Positions 45,927 through 56,694 of a DNA stretch of 64,000 nucleotides are shown here, piece after piece. Each line of letters begins with the position of its first letter. The first letter of the stretch is position 1. The DNA is from an uncultured Clostridia bacterium. GTDB lineage: Bacteria > Bacillota > Clostridia > Saccharofermentanales > Saccharofermentanaceae. A program made the position numbers and the translations under genes. Where the stretch lies: NCBI GenBank assembly GCA_946537885.1, contig CAMNGC010000004.1:1-64000 (forward strand). The letters are read 5' to 3'. A model generated the notes under the pieces. The model ran no database searches and had not been told where the DNA came from. It saw only the letters and a program-made list of their open reading frames with translations.

Positions 45927-46712
45927 TCAGTCCATATCTTTTCGGTTGATCGCGGCCTTCATGGAACGAACATATTCTCCCACAAAAGGCGCTGCTTCCC
46001 TGCCGTGCTGTGCAATGATCTTGACGATAGCCGAACCGACAATAACACCATCGGCATGTTCTGCCATAGCGCCTGCCTGCTCCGGGGTCGAGATGCCGAA
46101 TCCTACGGCGCAGGGGACCTTAGCGGAAGCCCTGATAGCAGAGCACAGTGTAGATATATCGGTCGTTATCGAGCTTCTGACTCCGGTTACACCGAGGCTT
46201 GAGACCACATATATAAAGCCTTCTGCCTCAGATGCTATCATAGAGATTCGGCCCGCAGATGTGGGTGCTATAAGCGATATGAGGTCAAGTCCATAGCGGT
46301 GCATGATATCAACAAACTCACCCTTCTCCTCATATGGAATATCAGGGAGTATAAGTCCGTCTATCCCCACCTCAGCACAGCGCGCCATAAACTTCTCGGA
46401 ACCATAAGAGAACACCACATTTGCATACGTCATAAACACCATAGGAATGCTAATGCTCTCTCTAAGTCTTATGACCATATCGAAAACTTTGTCGGTCGTA
46501 CAACCCGCGCTAAGCGCACGAAGATTAGCTGCCTGGATAGTCGGTCCCTCAGCAGTCGGATCAGAAAAGGGAATCCCGAGTTCCACCAGATCCGCACCGG
46601 CGGCAACCATCTCTTTAACGATCTTTTCAGTGGTCTCAAGATCCGGATCACCGCAAGTTATGAAAGGTATAAATGCTTTACCATTCGCGAAAGCCTGTTC
46701 TATTCTGCTCAT
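45927..46712 (-). CDS. trpA: Tryptophan synthase alpha chain
   Basis: TrpA cleaves indole-3-glycerol phosphate to indole and glyceraldehyde 3-phosphate. The protein has 261 residues, with the family segments [19 protein letters not shown] (catalytic Asp) and [14 protein letters not shown] (catalytic Glu region). Its start overlaps the trpB stop by four bases. It is the last gene of the trp operon; a short GC-rich hairpin (CCGGC/GCCGG near 45900-45918) follows and may contribute to termination. Confidence 0.95.
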   Translation of the reverse strand: MSRIEQAFANGKAFIPFITCGDPDLETTEKIVKEMVAAGADLVELGIPFSDPTAEGPTIQAANLRALSAGCTTDKVFDMVIRLRESISIPMVFMTYANVVFSYGSEKFMARCAEVGIDGLILPDIPYEEKGEFVDIMHRYGLDLISLIAPTSAGRISMIASEAEGFIYVVSSLGVTGVRSSITTDISTLCSAIRASAKVPCAVGFGISTPEQAGAMAEHADGVIVGSAIVKIIAQHGREAAPFVGEYVRSMKAAINRKDMD

Positions 46713-47899
46713 TCGTAGATCTCCTCTCCTCTGTACCTGGCCATGGCGGCACAGTCTTTATCACCTCGCCCCGAGATCGTTACTACAATGATCTTATCGG
46801 ACGCCATGGTCGGGGCAAGCTTACGGGCATAGGCGACTGCATGCGCAGACTCAATAGCCGGGATTATGCCCTCAACTCTTGACAGATACTCGAAAGCATC
46901 AACCGCCTCGTCATCAGTTATTGCAACATATTCCGCCCTGCCAATATCATGAAGCCATGAGTGCTCAGGTCCGATACCGGGATAGTCAAGCCCAGCCGAT
47001 ATCGAATAGACAGGAGCGATCTGACCGTATTCATCCTGGCAGAAGTAAGATTTCATGCCGTGAAAAATCCCGAGACGGCCTGTATTGATAGTAGCCGCTG
47101 TCTCCATCGTATCAATGCCTCTGCCGGCAGCTTCACATCCGATAAGCCTGACGCTCTTATCCTCGATAAAGTGGTAGAAAGAACCGATGGCATTGGATCC
47201 GCCGCCGCAGCAGGCGATGACTGCATCCGGCAGACGGCCTTCCTTCTGCTGAAGTTGGGATTTGATCTCTCTTGAGATTACGGCCTGGAAATCCCTGACT
47301 ATCGTCGGGAACGGATGAGGTCCCATAACAGACCCCAGACAATAATGAGTATCCTCGATCCTGGATGTCCACTCTCGCATAGCCTCGGATACAGCATCCT
47401 TCAAGGTGGCTGTACCGCTCTTTACGGGGATGACATCAGACCCCAACAGCTTCATCCTGTATACATTTAATGCCTGACGCTTGGTATCCTCTTCCCCCAT
47501 AAAGACAACACATTCCATACCGAGCAGAGCAGCCGCCGTGGCTGTTGCAACACCGTGCTGGCCGGCGCCTGTCTCGGCGATAAGCCTGGTCTTGCCCATT
47601 TTCTTCGCAAGAAGCGCCTGCCCGAGTACGTTGTTGATCTTATGAGAACCTGTGTGATTGAGATCCTCACGCTTCAGGTAGATCTTGGCACCCCCCAGGT
47701 CTCTTGACATCTTTTCCGCATAGTAAAGGCGGCTGGGGCGGCCTGCGTATTCGTCAAGCAACTCCGTCAGTTCTCTGTTAAAATCAGGATCAACCTTGTA
47801 GTGGTTATATGCTTCCTCCAATTCGATAACGGCATTCATTAAGGTCTCGGGTATGTACTGTCCACCGTGAACGCCAAATCTTCCTTTCGATTCGGACAT
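46709..47899 (-). CDS. trpB: Tryptophan synthase beta chain
   Basis: TrpB joins indole and serine to give tryptophan with pyridoxal phosphate. The 396-residue protein has the PLP lysine in [10 protein letters not shown], the phosphate-binding GGGSNAIG and the usual N-terminus [15 protein letters not shown]. This is the TrpB1 type that pairs with TrpA. Overlaps of four bases with trpA and one base with trpF point to tight coupling. AGGGAGG precedes the ATG. Confidence 0.97.
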   Translation of the reverse strand: MSESKGRFGVHGGQYIPETLMNAVIELEEAYNHYKVDPDFNRELTELLDEYAGRPSRLYYAEKMSRDLGGAKIYLKREDLNHTGSHKINNVLGQALLAKKMGKTRLIAETGAGQHGVATATAAALLGMECVVFMGEEDTKRQALNVYRMKLLGSDVIPVKSGTATLKDAVSEAMREWTSRIEDTHYCLGSVMGPHPFPTIVRDFQAVISREIKSQLQQKEGRLPDAVIACCGGGSNAIGSFYHFIEDKSVRLIGCEAAGRGIDTMETAATINTGRLGIFHGMKSYFCQDEYGQIAPVYSISAGLDYPGIGPEHSWLHDIGRAEYVAITDDEAVDAFEYLSRVEGIIPAIESAHAVAYARKLAPTMASDKIIVVTISGRGDKDCAAMARYRGEEIYE

Positions 47900-48525
47900 T
47901 AGCCTTTTCCTCCCTTTATCATCTTTCTCACATTCATTACGAATGCGGTCATTTTATCAGCGTCTTTTAAGCTGTCAGTCTCGACACCTGAACTCACATC
48001 GACGGCATATGGCGAGCATTCGGATATTGCTTCCGTCACATTTTCCGGAGTTAGCCCGCCGGCCAGAAAGTAGTCGCGTTTTACTGCCTTTATCAAGCTC
48101 CTGTCAAAGCTTTTTCCGGTTCCGCCGATCCCGGAACCCGAATCCAAGAGCACCGCATCGGCACTGCTTTTGTCGGCTGCCAGAGCATCAGCCTCCGATC
48201 TGATCCTGAAGGCCTTGATGATCTTCTTGTCAGTCAGGCCACGAAGGCGGGAAATATATTCTTCGTCCTCTTCTCCGTGGAGCTGAATGATATCGATTAT
48301 ACCTTCATTTGCCGTATTTGCCAGCTTGATCGGATCTTCATCAACATAAACTCCCACTGCCTTTATGTGAGGATCGAGCATTTTCTTAAGTTCAGCAGCC
48401 TTTTCGACAGGAATATATCGTTTACTGTTTTCCCAGAACATGAAACCGATATAGTCCGGCAGTATTTTATTGGCAAGCTCGATGTCTTCCGTTCTTTTAA
48501 GTCCGCAGATCTTTATCTTCGTCAT
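47899..48525 (-). CDS. trpF: Phosphoribosylanthranilate isomerase
   Basis: TrpF performs the Amadori rearrangement of phosphoribosylanthranilate. The start is ATG 48525, with TTGGAG upstream, giving 208 residues. The N-terminal KICGLKR contains the catalytic cysteine of the family, and the C-terminal region has [16 protein letters not shown] and [11 protein letters not shown], which bind phosphate. It is a separate protein here, not fused to TrpC. Confidence 0.95.
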   Translation of the reverse strand: MTKIKICGLKRTEDIELANKILPDYIGFMFWENSKRYIPVEKAAELKKMLDPHIKAVGVYVDEDPIKLANTANEGIIDIIQLHGEEDEEYISRLRGLTDKKIIKAFRIRSEADALAADKSSADAVLLDSGSGIGGTGKSFDRSLIKAVKRDYFLAGGLTPENVTEAISECSPYAVDVSSGVETDSLKDADKMTAFVMNVRKMIKGGKG

Positions 48526-48543
48526 AACAAACTCCAATCTGCC

Positions 48544-49329
48544 TCATAAAAGAGATCTGAGATCCCTTAGGAACTGCGACTTATTATCCGACCTCATCAT
48601 CGCTTCTCCTATGAGAACCGCATCGACCTTGTTATCGTATAAAGCCCTGATATCATGGGCCGTCTTGACGCCACTCTCGGCAACAAAGAGCACATTGTCA
48701 GGTATTAGCCGTCTAAGTCTCAGGCAGTTAGTCGGATCAACGCTGAAATCCTTCAAGTTACGATTGTTGACTCCGATCACCCGGGCGCCGCAGTCAATGG
48801 CCGTGCTGACTTCATCGGCATCATGAGCTTCCACCAGAGCGGATAAGCCGAGATCATCGCAGATTCCGATATATGAGGCAAGCTCCTCGGCACTCAAGAT
48901 GGAACAGATCAGAAGCACAGCGGATGCACCTGCAAGCTTTGCTTCATAGATCATATAAGGGTCTACCGTGAAATCTTTTCGAAGGCATGGGATCTTGACC
49001 TCGGAAGCGATCTCTCTTAAATACTCGAGAGAACCCATGAACCACTGAGGCTCAGTCAGCACCGATATAGCGGAAGCCCCTGCCGCCTCATATTCGCGAG
49101 CTATGTCAAGATAAGGGAAATCCTCTGCAATAATCCCCTTAGAAGGAGACGCTTTTTTACACTCACAGATGAATGACATACCGTCCTTCGCCAGCGCCTT
49201 CTCGAAAAGGAACTCTCCCTTCGCCATATCATAAGCCGCCTGCCTGATCTCTTCCTCGGAAACAGTCCTCTTGGCGTTCTCGATCCGGCTCTTCGCCGCA
49301 TCAGCAATTGTCTTAAGTATATCTGTCAT
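48544..49329 (-). CDS. trpC: Indole-3-glycerol phosphate synthase
   Basis: TrpC closes the indole ring to give indole-3-glycerol phosphate. The start is ATG 49329, which overlaps the trpD stop region (TGAAATG) and has GAGG upstream, giving 261 residues. Diagnostic segments are FICECKKASPSKG (catalytic Lys and Glu), LRKDFTVDPYMIYEA and VIGVNNRNLKDF. The longer upstream frame is out of keeping with family length. Confidence 0.95.
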   Translation of the reverse strand: MTDILKTIADAAKSRIENAKRTVSEEEIRQAAYDMAKGEFLFEKALAKDGMSFICECKKASPSKGIIAEDFPYLDIAREYEAAGASAISVLTEPQWFMGSLEYLREIASEVKIPCLRKDFTVDPYMIYEAKLAGASAVLLICSILSAEELASYIGICDDLGLSALVEAHDADEVSTAIDCGARVIGVNNRNLKDFSVDPTNCLRLRRLIPDNVLFVAESGVKTAHDIRALYDNKVDAVLIGEAMMRSDNKSQFLRDLRSLL

Positions 49330-49330
49330 T

Positions 49331-50356
49331 TCAGTCCTCATTGGAAAGATCAACGAACTTCTCAAGTCTTTCCAGTGCCTTGCCGCTGTCAATAAGCTCG
49401 GCTGCCATTTTAACACCATCAGCGATAGTAGAAGCTGCGCCGCCGGCATAAATGGCGGCACCTGCGTTCATGAGAACCGTCACACGTCTCGTATCAGTGA
49501 TCTTGCCGCTTAAGATATCCCTTGTCACCTGAGCATTCTCTTCCGGCGTGCCGCCCAATATATCTTCCTTCTTACCTCTGGGAAGACCAAACTCCTCGGG
49601 CTTGATGTGATATTTCTTGTACTCTCCGTTGTTCAGCTCACATACAAAAGTCTCCTCACTTGCGGAGATCTCGTCGAGCCTGTCCATTCCGTGAACTACA
49701 AGCGCGCGCTTAACTCCGAGAGATCCCAATACATGCGCCACTACTTCGACGAGGTATTCGTCATAGACACCCAGAAGGAAGAACTCCGGCTTAGAAGGGT
49801 TCGTCAAAGGTCCGAGGATATTAAACACTGTCCTGAAACCCAACTCCTTACGGATAGCACCGACATATTTCATAGAGGTATGGTATTTCTGAGCGAAAAA
49901 GAAACAGAATCCGACTTCTTCCAAGAGCTTCAGACACTTCTCGGGAGTCAGGTCGATATTAGCTCCCAGTGCCTCGAGGCAATCTGCAGTACCGCTCTTA
50001 GATGAAGCTGCTCGATTTCCGTGCTTGGCAACCTTGATACCAGCAGCAGCGATTACGAAAGCCGATGTTGTAGAGATATTAAAGCTTCCGGCTTTATCTC
50101 CGCCTGTTCCTACGATCTCCAACACCTCCATGCCGGGGTGCGGAACTGCCTGGGCGTGCTCTCTCATGGCCTGAGCGCAGCCTGAGATCTCATCAATGGT
50201 CTCTGCTCTGGCACTTTTTGTGGACAGTGCAGCCAGGAAAGCCGCATTCTGCGTGGGCGTCGTCTCTCCGCTCATGATCTCGTTCATTACGGCATATGCC
50301 TCCTCGTATGAGAGATCTTCCTTGTTTACGATCTTAATGATTGCTTCCTTGATCAT
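49331..50356 (-). CDS. trpD: Anthranilate phosphoribosyltransferase
   Basis: TrpD transfers phosphoribosyl from PRPP to anthranilate. The 341-residue protein has [18 protein letters not shown], the glycine-rich phosphate-binding region, then [21 protein letters not shown] and the conserved [19 protein letters not shown]. It is not fused to the glutaminase. It lies 16 bases after trpG with AGGAGG before its ATG. Confidence 0.96.
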   Translation of the reverse strand: MIKEAIIKIVNKEDLSYEEAYAVMNEIMSGETTPTQNAAFLAALSTKSARAETIDEISGCAQAMREHAQAVPHPGMEVLEIVGTGGDKAGSFNISTTSAFVIAAAGIKVAKHGNRAASSKSGTADCLEALGANIDLTPEKCLKLLEEVGFCFFFAQKYHTSMKYVGAIRKELGFRTVFNILGPLTNPSKPEFFLLGVYDEYLVEVVAHVLGSLGVKRALVVHGMDRLDEISASEETFVCELNNGEYKKYHIKPEEFGLPRGKKEDILGGTPEENAQVTRDILSGKITDTRRVTVLMNAGAAIYAGGAASTIADGVKMAAELIDSGKALERLEKFVDLSNED

Positions 50357-50372
50357 TTTCGTGTCCTCCTGT

Positions 50373-50948
50373 TTATTTAACGGTTATTTCGATAAAGTTC
50401 TTAAGCATTGTCGCGCCTTCGGGCGTCATTATTGATTCAGGATGGAATTGAACTCCGTACACATCGTAGTCTCTGTGTTTTACGGCCATTACCTCTCCGT
50501 CAGTAGTTTTTGCCATCACCGTCAGACACTCCGGTATGGTGTCCGCATCCGCCGCCAGCGAATGATATCTTGCCACCTTGACGATCTTAGGCAGCCCGGC
50601 GAAAAGTCTGCATTGCGTCTCCACCTCTGTCTCCGACTGTTTGCCGTGCATCAGTTCCTTGGCATAAGTAACAACAGCTCCGTATGCCGCACAGATCGAC
50701 TGATGACCCAGACACACTCCGAGTATCGGATAACGGTCCCCGAGCTTCTTGATTACATCTATACAGATACCTGCATCTTCCGGTCTTCCCGGTCCCGGGG
50801 AGATAATGATACCGTCAGGCTTCAGCTCGTCTATCTCCTCCACCGTCATGGCATCATTACGGATAACCTTGATATCCGGCTCGATAGCTCCGATCATCTG
50901 ATACAGGTTGTAGGAGAAACTGTCATAATTGTCTATCAGTAAAAGCAT
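50373..50948 (-). CDS. trpG: Anthranilate synthase glutamine amidotransferase subunit
   Basis: TrpG supplies ammonia from glutamine to TrpE. The start is ATG 50948, with AGGAGG eight bases upstream, giving 191 residues. The class-I amidotransferase triad is visible: Cys in LGVCLGHQS, and His and Glu in GVQFHPESI. The oxyanion region is [13 protein letters not shown]. It may also serve folate synthesis as PabA, since no separate pabA is seen here. Confidence 0.95.
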   Translation of the reverse strand: MLLLIDNYDSFSYNLYQMIGAIEPDIKVIRNDAMTVEEIDELKPDGIIISPGPGRPEDAGICIDVIKKLGDRYPILGVCLGHQSICAAYGAVVTYAKELMHGKQSETEVETQCRLFAGLPKIVKVARYHSLAADADTIPECLTVMAKTTDGEVMAVKHRDYDVYGVQFHPESIMTPEGATMLKNFIEITVK

Positions 50949-50961
50949 TCTCGTCACCTCC

Positions 50962-52425
50962 TCAGTTCTTGCCGTCAGCTTCTTTTACGGCTTTTATTAC
51001 CGCAGCCGCTTTGTTGATACATTCACGATATTCAGTCTGTGGAACAGAGTCGGCTACTATTCCCGCCCCTGATCTTACAAAGAGGTGCCCGTTTTTCTTA
51101 TAGGCGAGCCTTATTGCAATGCAGGTATCCAGATTGCCGGTAAAGTCCACATAACCGATCGCTCCGCCATATATGCCGCGTTTACAATTCTCCAGCTCAT
51201 TTATCAGACGGCAAGCCTTGATCTTAGGCGCTCCCGACAAAGTCCCCGCCGGCAGGATGGCATTTACCGCATCGAAAGCATCATATTCCTCCCTGATCTC
51301 CCCTCTCACCGTAGAGCCGATATGCATAACATGGGAATATCTCTCGATATTGTGGTATTTCTCTACAGTTACGCTGCCGAATTTGCTGATCTTGCCGATA
51401 TCATTACGTCCAAGATCCACTAACATGTTGTGCTCGGCAAGTTCCTTGGGATCAGCGAGAAGCTCCTTTTCGAGCATGATATCCTCCTCGGTCGTCTTTC
51501 CGCGTGGTCTGGTACCTGCCAGAGGGTAGGTATAGAGAACACCGTCCTCGAGTTTTACCAACGTCTCCGGAGAGGCTCCCGCGCACTCCACATCGGTTCC
51601 TGAGAAATAGAACATATAAGGAGAAGGATTCAAGGTTCTTAAGTATCTGTACACATTCAGGAGACTGCCCTCATAATCTGCCTCTAAGCGATTGCTCAAA
51701 ACGATCTGGAAGATATCACCTTCCTTTATGTGGTACTTGGCTTTCTCCACCATCTCGCAATATCTCTCTTCGTCAAACATCGGACGGATATCGCTTTTAA
51801 GGACGCCGGCAGTCTCTTCACAAGGCGTACCGTTAAGGATCAGATCCTCCATGTGCGACAGCTCGCTTATGGCCCGCTTATATTCTGTCTCATAGTTTTC
51901 GAGAGCGATATTTACTATCAAGATGATCTTCTGCTCATAGTTATCAAAAGCGATCACCTTATCGAAAAGCATCAGGTCACAATCCTTGAAGTTCTCGCTG
52001 TCCTCGGCATCGAGGTTAAGCGTCGGCTCGGCATACTTGATATAGTCGTAAGAGAAATAACCCACAAGACCGCCGGTGAAAGATGGCAGATAGTCAAGTC
52101 TCGGGCTCTTATGATCCTGTATGATCTGACGCAGATATTTGTTGGGATCATCTGTTTCTATCTCAAGTGAACCTGCCTTCAGGCGACCGTTCATTACAGT
52201 CACTTCCAGCTTGGGATCAAATCCGAGAAAAGTATATCTGCCCCACTTCTCACGGCTCTCGGCCGACTCCAGCATATAGCAGTGGCTCGAGATATTTTTC
52301 AAGATCTTCAGGACCTCGATGGGCGTCCTGACATCCGACAAGAGCGACTTGCTGACAGGGACACACTTAAATTCGCCCGTTTCCGCGAATCTTCTTACAT
52401 CCGACAATTCCGGTTTGATGTTCAT
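50962..52425 (-). CDS. trpE: Anthranilate synthase component I
   Basis: TrpE forms anthranilate from chorismate. The start is ATG 52425, with GGAGAAG upstream, giving 487 residues. The chorismate-binding domain has DIFQIVLSNRLE, TYPLAGTRPRG and AGIVADSVPQTEYRE. The N-terminal part includes LLESAESREKWGRYTF, which holds the LLES feedback-inhibition element of tryptophan-sensitive TrpE. It is the first gene of the operon and is preceded by a tryptophan T-box. Confidence 0.96.
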   Translation of the reverse strand: MNIKPELSDVRRFAETGEFKCVPVSKSLLSDVRTPIEVLKILKNISSHCYMLESAESREKWGRYTFLGFDPKLEVTVMNGRLKAGSLEIETDDPNKYLRQIIQDHKSPRLDYLPSFTGGLVGYFSYDYIKYAEPTLNLDAEDSENFKDCDLMLFDKVIAFDNYEQKIILIVNIALENYETEYKRAISELSHMEDLILNGTPCEETAGVLKSDIRPMFDEERYCEMVEKAKYHIKEGDIFQIVLSNRLEADYEGSLLNVYRYLRTLNPSPYMFYFSGTDVECAGASPETLVKLEDGVLYTYPLAGTRPRGKTTEEDIMLEKELLADPKELAEHNMLVDLGRNDIGKISKFGSVTVEKYHNIERYSHVMHIGSTVRGEIREEYDAFDAVNAILPAGTLSGAPKIKACRLINELENCKRGIYGGAIGYVDFTGNLDTCIAIRLAYKKNGHLFVRSGAGIVADSVPQTEYRECINKAAAVIKAVKEADGKN

Positions 52426-52477
52426 AATTGCTTCTCCTCTCTCTTCTGTCATATTCTCTGCCAGGGACCGGAGGCAA

Positions 52478-52775
52478 ATAAAAAGTCCCTGACAGAAGAT
52501 ATGATTCTTCTGTCAAGGACGAATAAACTTATCCGTGGTGCCACCTTGATTCACGATCGCTCGTGCACTTAGCGAGATACTGACATATCCCCGACAACTA
52601 ACGTATGCCTTACGTCACAGAATACTCGGGATCACCCTTTGACTGTGCCCTCAACGGTCCATTTGATGACTTGTTTTCCACCGGACTCTCAGCGCCGCCG
52701 GCTCTCTGTGGGAGCATCATCACCTTTATCTCCGTATCAACGGTTTACCTTATTCAATTGTGCTAACTATATTCC
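52478..52775 (-). promoter_or_regulatory. T-box leader (tryptophan) of the trp operon
   Basis: The T-box core AAGGTGGCACCACGG is at 52533-52547. The terminator follows: GTCCTTGACAGAAG with CTTCTGTCAGGGAC, then a U-run (52479-52520). Stem I contains AGAGAGCCGG and GAGAGTCCGG, and the predicted specifier loop reads AAATGGACC, giving UGG, the tryptophan codon. Uncharged tRNA-Trp would stabilise the antiterminator and allow trp transcription. Confidence 0.92.
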
Positions 52776-52847
52776 TGTTCATAATAATTGTCAATAGCAA
52801 AAATCGGTGTCCTCACAGACGACATTTTCACGGCACCGCTCCATTGA

Positions 52848-52881
52848 AAGAAAACCAAATGGACCCCGAAGAGTCCATTTG
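52848..52881 (-). terminator. Terminator after the 55-residue gene
   Basis: CAAATGGAC (52856-52864) pairs exactly with GTCCATTTG (52873-52881), followed on the minus strand by GTTTTCTTTC. It lies 27 bases after the stop codon at 52908. Confidence 0.85.
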
Positions 52882-52907
52882 CCTTAGATCTTAAGTTATA
52901 GCAAAGA

Positions 52908-53075
52908 CTATTTGATCTTCTTAGCAAGATCCTCCGCATCAGGGATATCAATCTTTGTCTTCTTCTCAATTGCATCAGCAGCCTTATCGAAAATCTTCTG
53001 AGCCTGCTTATTATCAGCTACCTTATCAATTGCATCTTCTGCAACATCTTTGATCTTCTTTACATCCAAGTCCAT
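52908..53075 (-). CDS. Small Lys/Asp-rich helical protein, 55 residues
   Basis: ATG at 53075 follows AGGAGG at good spacing. The product (MDLDVKKIKDVAEDAIDKVA...) is almost entirely charged and helical, with heptad-like hydrophobic spacing and no cysteine, tryptophan or membrane segment. Its own terminator follows, and an upstream gene fragment ends 36 bases before its start. I do not recognise the family; similar small helical proteins are frequent in Clostridia. Gene reality is well supported by ribosome site, codon pattern and terminator. Confidence 0.75.
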   Translation of the reverse strand: MDLDVKKIKDVAEDAIDKVADNKQAQKIFDKAADAIEKKTKIDIPDAEDLAKKIK

Positions 53076-53111
53076 GGGGAAGTACCTCCTGTGTTAAGTA
53101 GTATACTCTAA

Positions 53112-53501
53112 TTATACTTTACCTGTTGAGGCTTTCAAGCTTGTTTTTAAGAACTCGCCTGCAATCCATGCAATGATATCAGCCACTATCGATCCAATGC
53201 GCATCAACAGGACAAATGCTATAACCAGCTCCTCATCGGCGGCAGAACATACAAGCAGCATAACCGCTTCCCTGACTCCGATACCTCCCGGAGCACCGGG
53301 GGTCACAAAACCGATCAACCAGGCAAAGAGATATGCCCCGGTAAGAACTATGGCTTTGCTGAGAGACACTGTATCATTAAAAACAACAGATATGCAGATG
53401 AAATACTCAACTGACGACAGGATGCAGTTAAAGAAAGTAATCGAGTCCCCCAGCATTGCTATAGACAAGAGGCTATAAAAAGAGAGTTGAATGATAAGCA
53501 T
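53112..53501 (-). pseudogene. Truncated lysylphosphatidylglycerol-synthase-type flippase (3' fragment)
   Basis: The frame encodes 129 residues with four or so membrane segments. The segment GFVTPGAPGGIGVREAVMLL is the conserved C-terminal motif of the UPF0104/LPG-synthase transmembrane family, whose members usually exceed 300 residues. Nothing matching the N-terminal two thirds lies upstream; instead there is a terminator and a small unrelated frame. No ribosome site precedes the ATG. This looks like the remains of a deleted gene, though a short functional form cannot be excluded. Confidence 0.65.
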
Positions 53502-53526
53502 AATAACTACACATAATATAGCACAA

Positions 53527-53567
53527 CAAAAAGGAACTGTCCCCGACTACAACTCAGGAACAGTTCC
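53527..53567 (-). terminator. Terminator of a short transcript
   Basis: GGAACTGT (53533-53540) pairs with ACAGTTCC (53560-53567) around 19 bases, followed by TTTTTGTTG on the minus strand. It ends a transcript that could begin near 53755 and would be about 190-230 bases long. Confidence 0.7.
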
Positions 53568-53627
53568 AATATGTGTTCTATGCGGATTATATCGATTATG
53601 TCCTTTCCAGATGAAAGAAAATAAAAC

Positions 53628-53699
53628 CTAAGCTAATGAAGTGGAAAAAGACAACTCCGACGCTGTAAAGCTTACTTTCCGCGTCTCTTCACTTCCCAT
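53628..53699 (-). CDS. Possible 23-residue peptide on a short transcript
   Basis: ATG at 53699 follows GGATGGAGGTGA, a very strong ribosome site. The peptide is MGSEETRKVSFTASELSFST plus three residues. A second frame over the same stretch would encode a hydrophobic run (VVFFHFISLGFIFF) but lacks a start. A possible -10 (TATGAT) lies near 53760, and a terminator follows at 53527-53567. The layout of tiny frame, strong ribosome site and own terminator resembles type I toxin or small-peptide genes, but the product lacks the usual membrane helix. It may equally be a small RNA. Confidence 0.35.
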   Translation of the reverse strand: MGSEETRKVSFTASELSFSTSLA

Positions 53700-53840
53700 C
53701 GGAATCACCTCCATCCTTTCTCTTTTTGATCAGTTAATCTCTTAACTGTCTTAAGTTTATCATATGATTTTCATTAATGTGTGAACAGACTGTTAATAAT
53801 TTTCATTTGCTTTCATTTCTTTTCGAAAAATTTCAAACAG

Positions 53841-55040
53841 TTACACCAAAGAATCAATATACTGTCTGGCAAGGCGTGCCGACCTGCCGCCGCCTCTAAG
53901 CGCAAATCTCTCCGCACCGGCGCAAAGCTCCTCATCATCAACACTGATCCTCTTAAGCGCGGCCAACTTACGCACGATCTCCAGGAAAGTATCCTTATTC
54001 GGCTTATCGAAAAGAACCCTCAGCCCGAATCTCTCCGACAAGGACATCTGCTCAGCTATGGTATCCGAAGTATGTATCTCATCGCTTCTGTCGGCAAATG
54101 ATTCCTTGATCAGATGACGCCTGTTGCTGGTACAGTAGATCACCATATTCTTACGTCCGCCGGATGCTGCCCCTTCGAGAACCGACTTAAGAGAACCAAT
54201 TCTCTCATCATTACTCTCAAATGAGACATCATCGATAAAGAGAACAAATTTCATGGGTATCTTGCTGAGCTTTACGATTACGGAAGAGAGATTCTCCAGT
54301 TCACTCTTAGGCAGTTCGACCAGTCTCAGACCTGCTTCCCTGAATTTTCTCACCACCGCTTTAACAGTAGAAGATTTACCTGTACCGGCATCACCGTAAA
54401 GGAGTACATCGGCAGCGGGCTTGCCTTTAAGAAAATCTGCGGTATTCTTAAGCACCAGCCCCCTTTGTCTCTCGTAACAAAAGAGCTCCTCTTCGCAGAT
54501 CGGATCCGGGTGTTCGACCGGAACGATCTCCCCCTTCTCGATCCTGAACATCAGGAATCTTGAATATATACCATAACCTTCACGCTCGATATTCTCGATC
54601 AGGCGCATATATCTTTCCTTAAAATCGATATGAGAAGAGTTGAAATCAGGCAGGTAACCGTCGTAGTACATCTGCTCCTTGAAATCATATGAGGTGCAAT
54701 CACTTATCTCACTTAACAGATCAAGCTCTCGCTCGGCTGTCAGTCTCATAAGTGTACTGATCTCGCGGGAATTCTCAGGATCCAAGATACTGTCTATCTT
54801 ACATTTCAGAAAAGGATTCTCACTGTCAACCAAAGCTTCCCAAAGGGCAGCCGCCAGATTGGCATCGCTCCTTAACTCATAAAGTACTGATACAAAGTGA
54901 CCATAAGCCGAGATCATCTCATCGATCGTATAGCCTGCTTCCATTTTACGAAGAAAATCACAAAGGCTTCTTAAAGGCTCTTTATCTCGAAGTCCCCTGA
55001 ACAGAGCAAGCGAATCGATCTGTCTCAGTTTATCAGTCAT
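53841..55040 (-). CDS. DUF815-family AAA+ ATPase
   Basis: The protein of 399 residues matches the DUF815 ATPases of bacteria. Walker A is GDAGTGKS (216-223), Walker B is [10 protein letters not shown], and the sensor region reads [17 protein letters not shown], a typical DUF815 segment. The first 200 residues are helical and charged. The family function is unknown, though its AAA+ fold is related to DnaA/RuvB-type loaders. Its start overlaps the ilvD stop by eight bases, so it is probably translated from the ilvD message. Confidence 0.85.
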   Translation of the reverse strand: MTDKLRQIDSLALFRGLRDKEPLRSLCDFLRKMEAGYTIDEMISAYGHFVSVLYELRSDANLAAALWEALVDSENPFLKCKIDSILDPENSREISTLMRLTAERELDLLSEISDCTSYDFKEQMYYDGYLPDFNSSHIDFKERYMRLIENIEREGYGIYSRFLMFRIEKGEIVPVEHPDPICEEELFCYERQRGLVLKNTADFLKGKPAADVLLYGDAGTGKSSTVKAVVRKFREAGLRLVELPKSELENLSSVIVKLSKIPMKFVLFIDDVSFESNDERIGSLKSVLEGAASGGRKNMVIYCTSNRRHLIKESFADRSDEIHTSDTIAEQMSLSERFGLRVLFDKPNKDTFLEIVRKLAALKRISVDDEELCAGAERFALRGGGRSARLARQYIDSLV

Positions 55041-56694
55041 TTATTACAGCTCCCTTGTCCGCAGAAGAAACCATCTTGGCATATCTCTTCAGATAGCCCT
55101 TAAGATCTTTCTTGATTTTGAGCTCTTCACCGGCGCGTCTTGCAGCCAATTCTTCATCGGATATTTTAAGCTCGATCTTATACTCAGGGATATTAATGGA
55201 AATAATATCTCCGTCATGAACATATGCGATAGGCCCGCCGCTTACAGCTTCAGGACTTATATGACCGATGGAAGCTCCTCTTGTCGCACCGGAGAAACGG
55301 CCGTCAGTAATAAGGGCAACTTCCTTATCAAGACCTGCACCTGCGATCGCGGATGTAGGAGACAGCATCTCCCTCATTCCCGGACCGCCGGCAGGACCCT
55401 CATAGCGGATAACGATTACGTCACCCGGCTGAACCTTACCGGAATAGATAAATGCAATTGCATCCTCTTCACTGTCAAAGCAACGGGCGGGGCCCTCGTG
55501 AACCAACATCTCGTGAGCAACGGCGGAGCGCTTGACTACGCAGCCGTCGGGAGCCAGATTACCCTTAAGAACAGCAAGTCCGCCGGTCTTGGTAAATGGA
55601 TCATCGACAGGTCTTATTACCTCGGGATCAAATACAACAGAATCAGCAACATTCTCTCTCAATGTCTTACCTGTAACTGTCATGACATCACCGTTTATAA
55701 GGCCAGCATCAAGCAGTTCCTTAAGAACGGCATGAATACCGCCTGCCTCCTGCAGATCTTCCATATAAGTCGGGCCGGCAGGGGCCAGATGACAGATATT
55801 GGGGGTTCTCTCGGATATCTCGTTAACATGATCCAGATCGATCTTAATGCCGAGTTCATTGGCTATAGCGGGGATATGGAGCATGGAATTGGTGGAACAT
55901 CCGATGGCCATATCAGCAGCGAGGGCATTCTCGAAAGCGTCAGCCGTAAGGATATCACTCGGTCTGATATTTTTACGGACACACTCCATTACCTGCATTC
56001 CGGCATGCTTGGCAAGCTCGATCCTTGCTGAGTAGACTGCAGGGATCGTGCCGTTTCCTTTAAGGCCAAGACCTAAGACCTCGGTCAGGCAATTCATTGA
56101 ATTAGCCGTATACATGCCGGAGCATGAACCGCATGTCGGACATACCTTATGTTCAAACTCAGCCAGCTTTGCTTCATCGATCTTGCCGGCAGCAAATGCG
56201 CCTGTTGCCTCAAACATAGCCGAGAGCGATCTCTTCTTACCGTCAACACGTCCGGCCAGCATAGGTCCGCCACTGACGAAAACGGTAGGCAGATCAAGCC
56301 TTGCAGCCGCCATCAGAAGTCCGGGAACATTCTTATCGCAGTTAGGGACCATGACCAGACCGTCGAAGCCGTGCGCCATAACCATGGCCTCAGTCGAGTC
56401 GGCAACAAGATCACGGGTAACCAGCGAATACTTCATACCCACATGCCCCATAGCGATTCCGTCACATACCGCGATAGCCGGAAAAACAATGGGCGTACCG
56501 CCTGCCATTGCAACACCGAGCTTAACGGCATCTACTATCTTATCTACATTCATATGACCGGGAACGATCTCGTTATATGTACTGACGATACCGATGATCG
56601 GCCTCTCCATCTCTTCCTTCGTAAGTCCCAATGCGTGATAAAGGGATCTGTGGGGTGCATTGTTAAAGCCGTCTACGATTGTATCTTTGATCAT
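55033..56694 (-). CDS. ilvD: Dihydroxy-acid dehydratase
   Basis: IlvD dehydrates dihydroxy acids in valine and isoleucine synthesis. The 553-residue protein has the Fe-S ligand segments [18 protein letters not shown] and [19 protein letters not shown], and the C-terminal [19 protein letters not shown]. It is separate from the ilvBNC group and has its own upstream gap of about 170 bases. A -10-like TATAAT lies at 56763-56768 on the minus strand, followed by a leader with a CTCGC/GCGAG stem; no T-box was seen there. Confidence 0.96.
   Translation of the reverse strand: MIKDTIVDGFNNAPHRSLYHALGLTKEEMERPIIGIVSTYNEIVPGHMNVDKIVDAVKLGVAMAGGTPIVFPAIAVCDGIAMGHVGMKYSLVTRDLVADSTEAMVMAHGFDGLVMVPNCDKNVPGLLMAAARLDLPTVFVSGGPMLAGRVDGKKRSLSAMFEATGAFAAGKIDEAKLAEFEHKVCPTCGSCSGMYTANSMNCLTEVLGLGLKGNGTIPAVYSARIELAKHAGMQVMECVRKNIRPSDILTADAFENALAADMAIGCSTNSMLHIPAIANELGIKIDLDHVNEISERTPNICHLAPAGPTYMEDLQEAGGIHAVLKELLDAGLINGDVMTVTGKTLRENVADSVVFDPEVIRPVDDPFTKTGGLAVLKGNLAPDGCVVKRSAVAHEMLVHEGPARCFDSEEDAIAFIYSGKVQPGDVIVIRYEGPAGGPGMREMLSPTSAIAGAGLDKEVALITDGRFSGATRGASIGHISPEAVSGGPIAYVHDGDIISINIPEYKIELKISDEELAARRAGEELKIKKDLKGYLKRYAKMVSSADKGAVIND

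Larger units (their letters stand above)
53502..53840. other. 339-base region without a standard gene
   Basis: Apart from the short transcript described separately (23-codon frame and terminator), only AT-rich sequence is seen. The stretch 53740-53840 has TATGAT and TTCACA elements on the minus strand that could be promoter parts at non-ideal spacing. Confidence 0.4.
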
